DNA from: a bacterium
GTDB lineage: Bacteria; 4484-113; JAGGVC01
Reading direction: 5' to 3'
Length of the DNA: 61,823 nucleotides
Assembly: GCA_039961635.1 (NCBI GenBank)
Contig: JABRWB010000059.1
Span: 1-61,823 of the forward strand
Both the position numbers and the translations under genes were made by a program. Positions 42,454 to 51,112 of the stretch are shown here, piece after piece. Within the stretch, counting starts at the first letter, position 1, and each line of letters opens with the position of its first letter. The notes beneath the pieces are model-generated. The model ran no database searches. It was not told the origin of the DNA and saw only the letters and a program-made list of their open reading frames with translations.

Positions 42454-43458
42454 ATGCCGCGCTTTAATTTTCATCCGCAGGCAAACGCAATGATTGCTTA
42501 CATTTCGACGCAGGGAGCGAAATTGTCCGCCGAATCCGAACGCCTTCTTGTCTCCATAGAAGGGAAGGAAATCGGCGAAATCGAAACGGTGCGGTGCGAC
42601 GGCATCCTTCTGTTCGGCGGCATCGAGATCACCACTCCCGCAATTACGCTGTGCGTCCGGAAAGGCATTCCGGTTTCGTTCCTTACCGAAAGCGGAAGCA
42701 GGCTCAAAGCGCGGATTTTGCCCGCGGGGACGGAGCGCCGTTTCCGGCGCCAGTATGCGCTTTTGGAAAATTCGAATGCGTGCCTTGCCCTGGCGCGCTC
42801 GACGGTTCGGGCGAAACTCGAAGCCTCGCTTGCCGTCGTCGAGGATTATTCCAGCAACCTCCAGCCCGAGCCCCCCGAAGTTGCAGCCGCGCGCGAAGTC
42901 CTGTCGGAGGCATTGCCCAATTCGGATTCCGCCCCAGGAATTCCGGAGCTTAACGGAATTGAAGGAGCCGCCGCCGCGTCCTACTTCCGCGCGTTCGGCC
43001 CCATGCTTGGCTCTGTGGAATGGCCGGGCAGGACCGGACGCGGCGCGGCGGATCCAGTCAACGCCCTATTGAATCTTGCCTATTCCCTTGTGGTGTCCGA
43101 GTTGACCGCAAGGCTGGATGCCGCGGGTCTCGATCCGGACGCCGGGTTTATGCACGCGGATCGCCCCGGCCGCCCCTCTCTCGCACTCGATTTGATGGAG
43201 CCGCTGCGTCCTGCGCTTTGCGATCGGTTCGTTTTGTCCGCGTTCAACCGCAGGGAAGTCAATCCGGAAAACGACTTCGAAAACACGCCGGAAGGTCTGC
43301 GGCTGAATCGCGCCGCTTTTCACAAGGTGCTTAAAAAGTGGGAGGCGCGGCAAAAGGAAGTGATGCCTGGAACGAATCCGCCGGTTTCCAACGACGCGGC
43401 GATTGCCGGGGTTGTTGACAGCTTCCTTAAAACCGTGCTACATTCAAGCCGCAAGTAA
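42454..43458 (+). CDS. cas1: CRISPR integrase Cas1
   Basis: This metal-dependent integrase (334 residues) inserts new spacers with Cas2. Catalytic residues are Glu 170 in LNGIEGAAAASYF, His 234 in GFMHADRPGRPSL and Asp 246/Glu 249 in LALDLMEPLRP. The N-terminal beta domain ends around residue 95. It is not fused to a reverse transcriptase, and there is no Cas4 nearby. Its stop codon lies inside the first arm of the inverted repeat that opens the leader of array 1, so coding and leader sequence overlap. Confidence 0.96.
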   Translation: MPRFNFHPQANAMIAYISTQGAKLSAESERLLVSIEGKEIGEIETVRCDGILLFGGIEITTPAITLCVRKGIPVSFLTESGSRLKARILPAGTERRFRRQYALLENSNACLALARSTVRAKLEASLAVVEDYSSNLQPEPPEVAAAREVLSEALPNSDSAPGIPELNGIEGAAAASYFRAFGPMLGSVEWPGRTGRGAADPVNALLNLAYSLVVSELTARLDAAGLDPDAGFMHADRPGRPSLALDLMEPLRPALCDRFVLSAFNRREVNPENDFENTPEGLRLNRAAFHKVLKKWEARQKEVMPGTNPPVSNDAAIAGVVDSFLKTVLHSSRK

Positions 43459-43644
43459 CCTCGGAAACCTCCAAAAGGCCGGGAGGTTACTTGGATCGGG
43501 CCGGAGGCCGCATGAATGCTTGATTTCCGGCGATTCCGGAGCTGCTTTCGGGCACTCCCAACTCCCCTTCTGGGGTCTGAATTTTGGAGGTTACTTGGAA
43601 GGCGGCCGGAAAACCGCATCGGAACTGGCCCGCCGGAAGGGTAA
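43452..43644 (+). promoter_or_regulatory. Leader of CRISPR array 1
   Basis: The leader begins with CAAGTAACCTC (43452-43462), whose inverted copy GAGGTTACTTG is at 43483-43493 and again at 43587-43597, 104 bp further on. It ends in GGTAA directly before the first repeat. The same three elements and the same GGTAA end occur before array 2. It lies between cas1 and the array on the strand predicted for transcription. No good -10 box is visible here. Confidence 0.8.
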
Positions 43645-46555
43645 GTCGCGCGCGACCTTCTCCCCTTTAGGGGTTTGAAACGTAATTGCGTTCGCCTCAG
43701 CCACCCAGTAGGCTGTACCGAGTCGCGCGCGACCTTCTCCCCTTTAGGGGTTTGAAACTTTATTTTCTCCGTAACTGATAAGCGTTCGCCGTAAAGCACC
43801 TGTAGGTCGCGCGCGACCTTCTCCCCTTTAGGGGTTTGAAACGCTGCGACCCGGGTATAGTTGACTGACAACGCTCCGGGTGGTTAGTCGCGCGCGACCT
43901 TCTCCCCTTTAGGGGTTTGAAACTACAACGTCTCTCCCCAGGCGTCGTAGCTCCCGACCACCTCGGGGTAGGTCGCGCGCGACCTTCTCCCCTTTAGGGG
44001 TTTGAAACCGAATCCGCCGATTATTGCCGCTATCGTCGCACCAAGAGCCGTCCGTCGCGCGCGACCTTCTCCCCTTTAGGGGTTTGAAACATGAAATGTC
44101 GGCAATGGTCTTTAGGGCCTCGACGATTTGCCCGGTCTCGTCGCGCGCGACCTTCTCCCCTTTAGGGGTTTGAAACTCCTAAGTCGCTTCTCCAGTAAAT
44201 GGTGTGCGGACCTCAGATAGGTCGCGCGCGACCTTCTCCCCTTTAGGGGTTTGAAACCGCATGAAGCCATACTGCAGCGCAATTGTGTCTACGCCATCAG
44301 GTCGCGCGCGACCTTCTCCCCTTTAGGGGTTTGAAACTCCATCCGGCCTTCAGGTAATCCAGATAGGACTGGTAGGCGTTACTGGACGTCGCGCGCGACC
44401 TTCTCCCCTTTAGGGGTTTGAAACGCCCAGCGCACCTCTCCCTGAAGGTGGTCCTTCTCCTTCAGGTCGCGCGCGACCTTCTCCCCTTTAGGGGTTTGAA
44501 ACTTTTCTCCTGCCATGGCTCGTCGTACGTCATGCTCTTTGTAGAGCAGTCGCGCGCGACCTTCTCCCCTTTAGGGGTTTGAAACCAAGGCAATACGTGT
44601 CCGATTTCGCCTTGCGCTTGTTGAACCTCTGTCGCGCGCGACCTTCTCCCCTTTAGGGGTTTGAAACTTTGTGCTAGCTGATACCGTAGCAGTCCGTGAA
44701 TGCAGGCGTGCGCAGTCGCGCGCGACCTTCTCCCCTTTAGGGGTTTGAAACCCTCCTAGACCGGGCTTAGCGCTTGGGGCCGCAACAACTACATCAGTCG
44801 CGCGCGACCTTCTCCCCTTTAGGGGTTTGAAACATATTCGCAAATTCGGCAAACTTGCCGGAAAGTGGGTGCCGCGCGAAAGTCGCGCGCGACCTTCTCC
44901 CCTTTAGGGGTTTGAAACCTTGACAGGATAGGCGGTGGAATAGCGGGTGGTTATCAACCTCCGTCGCGCGCGACCTTCTCCCCTTTAGGGGTTTGAAACG
45001 GAACGAGGGAGGGCGGACGGGTTCCCGGAGGCGAGACGGGAGGCGGTCGCGCGCGACCTTCTCCCCTTTAGGGGTTTGAAACTATGCCCTTTTTCCCCAG
45101 GGCATAAATCCTGGCGCGCGACACCTTCGTCGCGCGCGACCTTCTCCCCTTTAGGGGTTTGAAACGCACAAGAACATCTTGAGCTAATGATGTCACAGCA
45201 TCCTGCCGTTGGTCGCGCGCGACCTTCTCCCCTTTAGGGGTTTGAAACTGAAAACTTCAGTGCCTTGCCGAGTGTAACCACCTCTTTCACGTCTGCATGT
45301 CGCGCGCGACCTTCTCCCCTTTAGGGGTTTGAAACGCGTAGAAAATCTGGAACGCAAGGGTCAGCGAGTAATCGTAGGCCAAGTCGCGCGCGACCTTCTC
45401 CCCTTTAGGGGTTTGAAACTTCTGGCAGCCCTATCCTCGGACTCCCAGCCTCCAGGCCAGTCGCGCGCGACCTTCTCCCCTTTAGGGGTTTGAAACGCGT
45501 CTCATGGGCGTAATTTGGCCCAATTTTTTCGCACGACTTGTCGCGCGCGACCTTCTCCCCTTTAGGGGTTTGAAACAGCGGCGGGACACAAGTCCGTCTA
45601 TCCACTTGATCGTTACCTGTCGCGCGCGACCTTCTCCCCTTTAGGGGTTTGAAACAGTTAGCACAAATCGGGCGGTTTTGCGGAATTTGTGATAAGAGTC
45701 GCGCGCGGCCTTCTCCCCTTTAGGGGTTTGAAACGAACAGGTGCGCCAGTACGCCGGCGCGCCGGCTAGTTACGTTGGTCGCGCGCGGCCTTCTCCCCTT
45801 TAGGGGTTTGAAACCCAGAAATTAATGTAAAGTGGAAACGGTTGTTTTCATATTTAACTTGTGTCGCGCGCGGCCTTCTCCCCTTTAGGGGTTTGAAACA
45901 GCAGTGGTCGCGAGGTGTTTATACGTAGATTCAGTTTTGCTGGTCGCGCGCGGCCTTCTCCCCTTTAGGGGTTTGAAACGCTACAGCTAGAGCATCAAAC
46001 TCCTCATCGGTAGCGTCTATATTTACGTGTCGCGCGCGACCTTCCCCCCTTTAGGGGTTTGAAACCGTTTACCCGCGTGAAAATCTCCGGCAGCGCGCTT
46101 GCAGAGCAGGGTCGCGCGCGACCTTCTCCCCTTTAGGGGTTTGAAACACTGCTTCCAGTGGCATTCCGGCGACGTCGGCAGCGGTCTTGGTGACGTCGCG
46201 CGCGACCTTCTCCCCTTTAGGGGTTTGAAACAGGCGTATTTGTCCTTGCCGGAGCCGCCGCGCTTTTCGGCCGGTCGCGCGCGACCTTCTCCCCTTTAGG
46301 GGTTTGAAACGCGAGAATACCCGTGGTGGCGAATACCGCGAACAAAATACAGAGTCGCGCGCGACCTTCTCCCCTTTAGGGGTTTGAAACCCATGGACCA
46401 TCTCCGAGAAAACCATGTCTGGCTCTTCCGGATGTCGCGCGCGACCTTCTCCCCTTTAGGGGTTTGAAACGCGTAAGCGTCGATGACTTCGCGGATCGCG
46501 ACGTCCGGGTCTTCGTCGCTCGCGCGCGACCTTCTCCCCTTTAGGGGTTTGAAAC
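43645..46555 (+). CRISPR. CRISPR array 1: 36 repeats, 35 spacers
   Basis: The repeat is 37 bp. It starts with the self-complementary 12-mer GTCGCGCGCGAC, then CTTCT, then the hairpin CCCCTTTAGGGG, and ends in TTTGAAAC, the likely 5' handle of crRNA in type III systems. Spacers are about 36-49 nt. Repeats 26-29 (45698, 45778, 45863, 45943) share one A-to-G change (GCGCGGCC). Repeat 30 has T-to-C, and the last repeat (46519) starts with C. Decay at the right-hand end and the leader on the left both point to plus-strand transcription. Two further, much degenerated copies follow. Confidence 0.97.
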
Positions 46556-46603
46556 TGCTCGGTCTGAGGCAGCGTTCTTATAAAATGGAGCACCCATTCC
46601 TCG

Positions 46604-46830
46604 GTCGCGCGGGAGCGTCTCACCTTTTGTTGGGGTTTGAAGCCGATGCTAATCCCGCATCGGGCGCACGCAGTGCGCCCCTACGGCGTTTCCGTATGTG
46701 AGGGGCGTCGCGCGGGAGCGTCTCACCTTTTGTTGGGGATTGAAGCCGATGCTAATCCCGCATCGGGCGCATGCAGTGCGCCCCTACGGCATCGCGCGGG
46801 AGCTTTTCCACTTTTGCCCAGCAGGATTAC
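46604..46830 (+). repeat. Degenerate trailer repeats of array 1 with palindromic inserts
   Basis: Two 40-bp copies (46604-46643 and 46707-46746) keep the ends of the array repeat (GTCGCGCG at the start, GGGGTTTGAAGC or GGGGATTGAAGC at the end) but differ in the middle (GGAGCGTCTCACCTTTTG). A third fragment begins at 46791. Between them lie nearly identical segments with the double hairpin GATGCTAATCCCGCATC and GGGCGCACGCAGTGCGCCC. The rest up to 46870 has no gene. Confidence 0.8.
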
Positions 46831-46877
46831 TCCATATCCCCGGCTGCATCCTTATTTGATTTCCGGAGGAGCTGCTC

Positions 46878-47201
46878 TTGTACTACTTAATGGCGGCCAT
46901 CTTGATATTGCATATCTCGATCAGCGTCCGTTTCACGTGCAAATACTTTAAGCACAGGAAAGATTTAGGCTCTGCAATCTCCGTACTAGGCGGGCTCGAC
47001 GGCGCGGATAAAATAGGCATTATCGCGGACGTCGTCCTGATGATTCTGTTCGCGGCGGCGTCCTGGTTCGCATTTCTCGATTTGAAAAAGGTTTTCGCCG
47101 CGCTTGCCGGCGTACTGGTTCTGGACACGGCGATTTACACCGCGACACCGCTGTTCGTGCGGGAGCCGCAAGACGGCGGCGCGGACGGTGGACGGCAATA
47201 G
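46878..47201 (+). CDS. Small membrane protein between array 1 and csm6
   Basis: This 107-residue protein has three hydrophobic segments: YYLMAAILILHISISVRF (2-19), IGIIADVVLMILFAAASWFAFL (about 47-68) and FAALAGVLVLDTAIYTATPLF (about 73-93). The tail is hydrophilic and Gly/Asp-rich. TTG 46878 has GGAGGA 7 nt upstream; ATG 46890 is an alternative. It lies inside the CRISPR island on the same strand as csm6 and the cmr genes, 311 bp before csm6. I do not recognise a family. Known type III loci sometimes carry membrane effectors, so it may be one; that is inference. Confidence 0.6.
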   Translation: MYYLMAAILILHISISVRFTCKYFKHRKDLGSAISVLGGLDGADKIGIIADVVLMILFAAASWFAFLDLKKVFAALAGVLVLDTAIYTATPLFVREPQDGGADGGRQ

Positions 47202-47512
47202 CGGGCGCGATCATGCTCAGGCGGCCGGAAACTGCTTTCGGCTGCAATATTGCTTTTGTTTTTGAATGCAAACCGCGAAGCCTTGACAAATGCCGGAAAA
47301 CATGGATAATCCGCACCATACGGGGCGGGCTTCGCCTATGGGAGGCTGCAAAGGTCAATATTCAAAGTCCGGCGCTATCGTCTTTTGCAGTTTGAAAATC
47401 AGATTTGTGTTGGCGGGCTTATAAACAGAAGCTTGTATAATGCCGATGAGAGAATTCAGCGGCATTTTCCATAGTTTTTGAAGGGAGCTTTCACCGCTCC
47501 GGGGAAGAGGAA
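47202..47512 (+). promoter_or_regulatory. Intergenic region with the promoter of the csm6-cmr operon
   Basis: A perfect TATAAT lies at 47436-47441. A TTGGCG at 47410-47415 is 20 nt upstream, too far for an ideal -35. A 12-codon frame (MREFSGIFHSF) starts 4 nt after the -10 box and ends at 47481. A GAGGAA ribosome site follows just before the TTG start of csm6. Nothing else is visible. Confidence 0.5.
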
Positions 47513-49009
47513 TTGGAGAAGCCTAAAATCGCGGTGCTGAATGCGGGCCTCGACGAGGTCAGGGCGCGCTGGTCGGATGCCGACAGGCATGAAAAGGACG
47601 TCATATACGCGCGTGAATTCGGCCCGAAATTTGCAAGGCTCTTCTCCAGGCTTCCAGTTGACGGCCATGTGGGCGACTTTCCCAAGGTCAAGCATCTTGT
47701 CAGCGTACTCGGACTGTCATGGCAGCCCGCGGCTCTTCTCGCGGCGAAGTTCAATCCCGATAAGCATTTAATAATCGGAACCGCCGAATCTCTGGCCGTG
47801 AAAGTCGCCGGCGAAGACGTGATTGATGTCATCTCGCGCGTTTCGGGGCTTTCCCGAAACAGGCTCGAAGTGGTCAAAGTGCGTCCTCCGGAAGAACGCG
47901 GCATTTACCGCGCCGTAAATGATTTCTGCAGGGAAAACGAGGTTTCGCCCGGGCGGATTGTGGTGGATCCGACGGGCGGCAAAAAGACGATGTCGTTGGC
48001 GGCCGCGCTGGCGGCTTTCCTGATGGGCGCGCTGATAGTGTACGTGGACTACGCCGAATATGACGCGGCATTGCGCATGCCATTGGCCGGCACCGAGTAT
48101 CCGCGCCTCGTAACGAACCCCTTGATTGAATTCGGAACGCTTGAATTGAGGAAAATCGAGTACAGCTTCAACGCCTGTCAGTTCGATCTGGCGTCCAGGG
48201 CCGCTTCGGAGTTTAAGGATAAAAGCCACTTCGAGCACCTCGGCGCGGCGCTCGGCGCGATGTGCGCGGGATACGGCGCCTGGAACCGGTTTGAATTCAA
48301 AGAGGCGCGCGGGCATCTGCAAAAGCTACGCTCCGCCGTTGAAAAATACGGGCCGGAGGATGGATGGGTCTGGGCAAGAAGGATTTACGACGGGATTACG
48401 GCGCATATCGAGGCGCTTGTAAGACTCGAAACCCTTCAGTCCCAATCCCCCGATTTCACTGGTTATTCCGCCGAGGATGCGGGCCTTGTCTGCGCAAACC
48501 ACTTCGCTTCGGCCAAAAGAGCGTTCGCCGCCGGCGGTTATTCGTCGTCCGTGCTACTCGCATATTCCTCACTGGAAAGGGCGTTTGGATTTGCTCTGCT
48601 CCTGGGTCACGGATTGAACCCCTCCAAAATACCCGAATCTTGCTTGGATACGGGCGAACTGGATTTGTTTCATTCCGCAGGCAGAGAGATTTTCGAGGAT
48701 AAATACACCGAAATGCCGCTGCTTCTCATGCCCGGATTTGCGCAGAGATTCATGCTGCTTTGCGCCAAGAACGGGCGGCTGTTCGGAAAGCTGAAGCATT
48801 CGATTCAGGATTTGCGCAAGCTTATGAATGTGCGCAACGGATGCGAGTTCGAGCATGGAATGATTCCGAAGCCGATTGATAAGGCGGCGGCGGACAAGCT
48901 GCTTGTCATCGCGGAGCGTGTGCTTAAGGTTGTTTCGGATGAATACGGTTTTGAATTTGACGGGAAGCTGAAGCAGCTTTCATTTCCGGTCGTGAAGTTG
49001 GGAGCCTGA
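47513..49009 (+). CDS. csm6: Csm6-type CARF-HEPN ribonuclease (Cas02710 family)
   Basis: This 498-residue protein has an N-terminal CARF domain (about 1-200) with VVDPTGGKKTMSLAAALAAF as the ligand loop. A helical region leads to a C-terminal HEPN domain, in which R441-NGCEFE-H448 is the R-x6-H catalytic motif. This layout is the TIGR02710/Cas02710 branch of Csm6/Csx1 proteins, RNases switched on by cyclic oligoadenylate. The start is TTG 47513 with GAGGAA upstream; no other start fits. cas6 follows after 5 bp and the whole run to cmr6 is one operon. It is the clearest downstream effector of the Cas10 signal here. Confidence 0.9.
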   Translation: MEKPKIAVLNAGLDEVRARWSDADRHEKDVIYAREFGPKFARLFSRLPVDGHVGDFPKVKHLVSVLGLSWQPAALLAAKFNPDKHLIIGTAESLAVKVAGEDVIDVISRVSGLSRNRLEVVKVRPPEERGIYRAVNDFCRENEVSPGRIVVDPTGGKKTMSLAAALAAFLMGALIVYVDYAEYDAALRMPLAGTEYPRLVTNPLIEFGTLELRKIEYSFNACQFDLASRAASEFKDKSHFEHLGAALGAMCAGYGAWNRFEFKEARGHLQKLRSAVEKYGPEDGWVWARRIYDGITAHIEALVRLETLQSQSPDFTGYSAEDAGLVCANHFASAKRAFAAGGYSSSVLLAYSSLERAFGFALLLGHGLNPSKIPESCLDTGELDLFHSAGREIFEDKYTEMPLLLMPGFAQRFMLLCAKNGRLFGKLKHSIQDLRKLMNVRNGCEFEHGMIPKPIDKAAADKLLVIAERVLKVVSDEYGFEFDGKLKQLSFPVVKLGA

Positions 49010-49014
49010 ACGAA

Positions 49015-49878
49015 ATGCCATCTATCGTCGCGTTGGAGCTTGTTGGGCCTGCCCGGACCGCCGCGGCGCCCGTTTCGATGTGGCATGGGCTTGCAACAAG
49101 GTTGCTGCACTCGGTTGACGGCGCGGCCGCCGTTTATCATGGCAGGGACGCATCTTCCGTTTCGGTCGGATGGCCGGCGCCATGCGCGGCCGGGGATGGC
49201 GCGGCGGTTTTCGTTTGGGAGTTCGGCTTTCTGGACGACGGACTTGCGCAGCGTTTTGCTTCAAGCGAAGCTTTGCTCGCGCTCCCCATGCGCATCGGCT
49301 CGCGGACGCTTGTGCCGGTCGGAAACGCGAGGCTGTCGAATGCCGGGCAGGCGTCGCTGGCATGGGAGGATGCCATCTCCGCTGCGCTTGAGCGCTCGGA
49401 AAGCCGCGACGAGTTTTCGCTTGAGCTCAGGTCGCCGTTCCAGTGCAGGCGCGGCGGCTTGGGCAATCTTGCCTTTGTCCCCGAGATTGTTTTTAAACAG
49501 CTTTCCAGGCGCGTTTCGGCTTATTCACCGGCGGAAGTAAAGGATTTGCTGGAGGAGTTTTCACCGTCCAAATCAAGACTGGTGCGGCTTGATTGCGCAA
49601 CCGTTGAATTTATGCTTCGCCCCGGCGTCAGGGATCGCGGAATAGTCGGCAGGGTCGAGATTGCGTACGACTCGCCTGAAGGAATGGCCGGATTTCACCT
49701 GCTCGGGCTGATCGCGCCGTTCGCGGGACTGGGGGCAAAAACCGGAGCGTGCCTGGGCAGCGTGCGTCCCGCGCAGCCGATGCGGCGGAGGCGAAATTCC
49801 AGTTCTCCGGATTTGTCGGGATTCAAGCCTGTGGATTTTGCAGTTCGGGAGGTATGCGATGCTCCAAGCGAAAATTGA
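49015..49878 (+). CDS. cas6: Cas6 crRNA-processing endoribonuclease
   Basis: This RAMP protein has 287 residues. The C-terminal half carries the Cas6 pattern: LRSPFQCRRGGLGNLAFVPE, VFKQLSRRVSAYSP, GIVGRVEIAYDSPEGMAGF and the glycine-rich loop FAGLGAKTGACLGSVR. N-terminal His 24, 32 and 42 are candidates for the active-site His. It would cut the long array transcript 8 nt upstream of each spacer, leaving the TTTGAAAC handle. Its stop lies 20 bp inside the cmr1 reading frame. It shows low identity to textbook Cas6, so I rely on the fold pattern and position. Confidence 0.75.
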   Translation: MPSIVALELVGPARTAAAPVSMWHGLATRLLHSVDGAAAVYHGRDASSVSVGWPAPCAAGDGAAVFVWEFGFLDDGLAQRFASSEALLALPMRIGSRTLVPVGNARLSNAGQASLAWEDAISAALERSESRDEFSLELRSPFQCRRGGLGNLAFVPEIVFKQLSRRVSAYSPAEVKDLLEEFSPSKSRLVRLDCATVEFMLRPGVRDRGIVGRVEIAYDSPEGMAGFHLLGLIAPFAGLGAKTGACLGSVRPAQPMRRRRNSSSPDLSGFKPVDFAVREVCDAPSEN

Positions 49879-51112
49879 GCTTTTGACTCCGGCGTTTGCC
49901 GGCGGCGCGGACAACAGGAACACGGCAGAAATACGCGCAAGCGCAATCCGCGGAGGGTTGAGATTCTGGGCGCGCGCGCTGCTGGGGTATTTGTATGGAA
50001 GTGATTCCAATGGCTTAGAAAATGCCAAAACAATTGAGACAAGGATTTTTGGGGATACTTCAATTGCATCAAATGCCGCGTTACGAGTTGAGCATGATTG
50101 TTCTTCGACGAAAAAGGATGTCGGCGGGAAGAAATTCATTGCTGATTCTCTTACAAAGGTTTCAGGTTTCGATTCATCTCACAGGAATCGCCTAAAGATC
50201 GTCAGTCCCAGATCTGGCTCAGAAACTCCAAGCAACATGCTTGGCTGGTTGGGTTATGGATGTGTCGGTTTCAAGGGAGATGCCCAAAAATTTTATTTTC
50301 CCTCGGGATGCAATCTCAACCTGATCATTTCGTCGCGCGTTGGCAGCGCGGGTTTAAATGAGAAAGAAATGAAGTTGTTGGAGGCTTCCCTTTGGTGCTA
50401 CGTAACTTTCGGAGGTTTGGGTTCAAGGTCGCGAAGAGGGTGGGGGTCAATGATATTTGCAAAATGCTCGGAACTCAATATTGTTTCGGCTAGGAATGTC
50501 AATAAACCTAATGACGGATTGCAGGAAATCTTGCCAAAATTATCATCTGCTTTTAATGTGCAACCGCGGTTGGGCTTTCCTAACTACTCGCATTTTGCAA
50601 AGGGACATACGCGCATCTTGAAAGCGAAAAGCGCCAATGTTCAATTTGGTTCTCCGCTTGATGCCCTGGATTTTGCCGGCTGCCTTCTTGTGGCATTCAG
50701 GCGCAGATATGGAATACAGCTCGAAAACCGCATACTATACGGAACAAAAAGAGATTACCAATGGGCAAAGAATAGGAATGTCGGCAACGTTGAATTGCCG
50801 GGAAGGATAGGTTTCGGTCTGCCATTGCCTTTTGGCAGATTCAACGATGAGATCGTATCTATTTCCGAAAACGCAAATACCGGCGACAGGCGCGCAAGCC
50901 CGCTTCTTGTAGCTGTTAAAAAATCCGACGATGGCAGCTATTATCCCGTTTTTCTATATCTGAAAAGCAGGTTTCTTCCTCAAGGAGTCAAACTTAAATG
51001 GAAGAGGCGCAATTTTTCTGCTCCTGAACAATCACAGATAGTTGACGACTTCCTGAATTTTTATTCCGGCAACGGGCGTCTTGTTGACATCACGCCGGAG
51101 GTGCTCATATGA
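49859..51112 (+). CDS. cmr1: Cmr1 (Cas7-group subunit)
   Basis: This subunit of the Cmr complex (417 residues) is thought to hold the 3' end region of the target-crRNA duplex. The start LQAKIELLTPAFAGGADNRN and the RASAIRGGLRFWARALLG motif are diagnostic. CYVTFGGLGSRSRRGWGSM is the second RAMP glycine-rich motif. ATG 49859 has GGGAGG upstream and overlaps cas6 by 20 bp. Its G+C content and codon use look lower and less biased than the neighbours in the middle (50000-50700), which may reflect a different history. cmr2 overlaps its end by 4 bp. Confidence 0.93.
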   Translation: MLQAKIELLTPAFAGGADNRNTAEIRASAIRGGLRFWARALLGYLYGSDSNGLENAKTIETRIFGDTSIASNAALRVEHDCSSTKKDVGGKKFIADSLTKVSGFDSSHRNRLKIVSPRSGSETPSNMLGWLGYGCVGFKGDAQKFYFPSGCNLNLIISSRVGSAGLNEKEMKLLEASLWCYVTFGGLGSRSRRGWGSMIFAKCSELNIVSARNVNKPNDGLQEILPKLSSAFNVQPRLGFPNYSHFAKGHTRILKAKSANVQFGSPLDALDFAGCLLVAFRRRYGIQLENRILYGTKRDYQWAKNRNVGNVELPGRIGFGLPLPFGRFNDEIVSISENANTGDRRASPLLVAVKKSDDGSYYPVFLYLKSRFLPQGVKLKWKRRNFSAPEQSQIVDDFLNFYSGNGRLVDITPEVLI

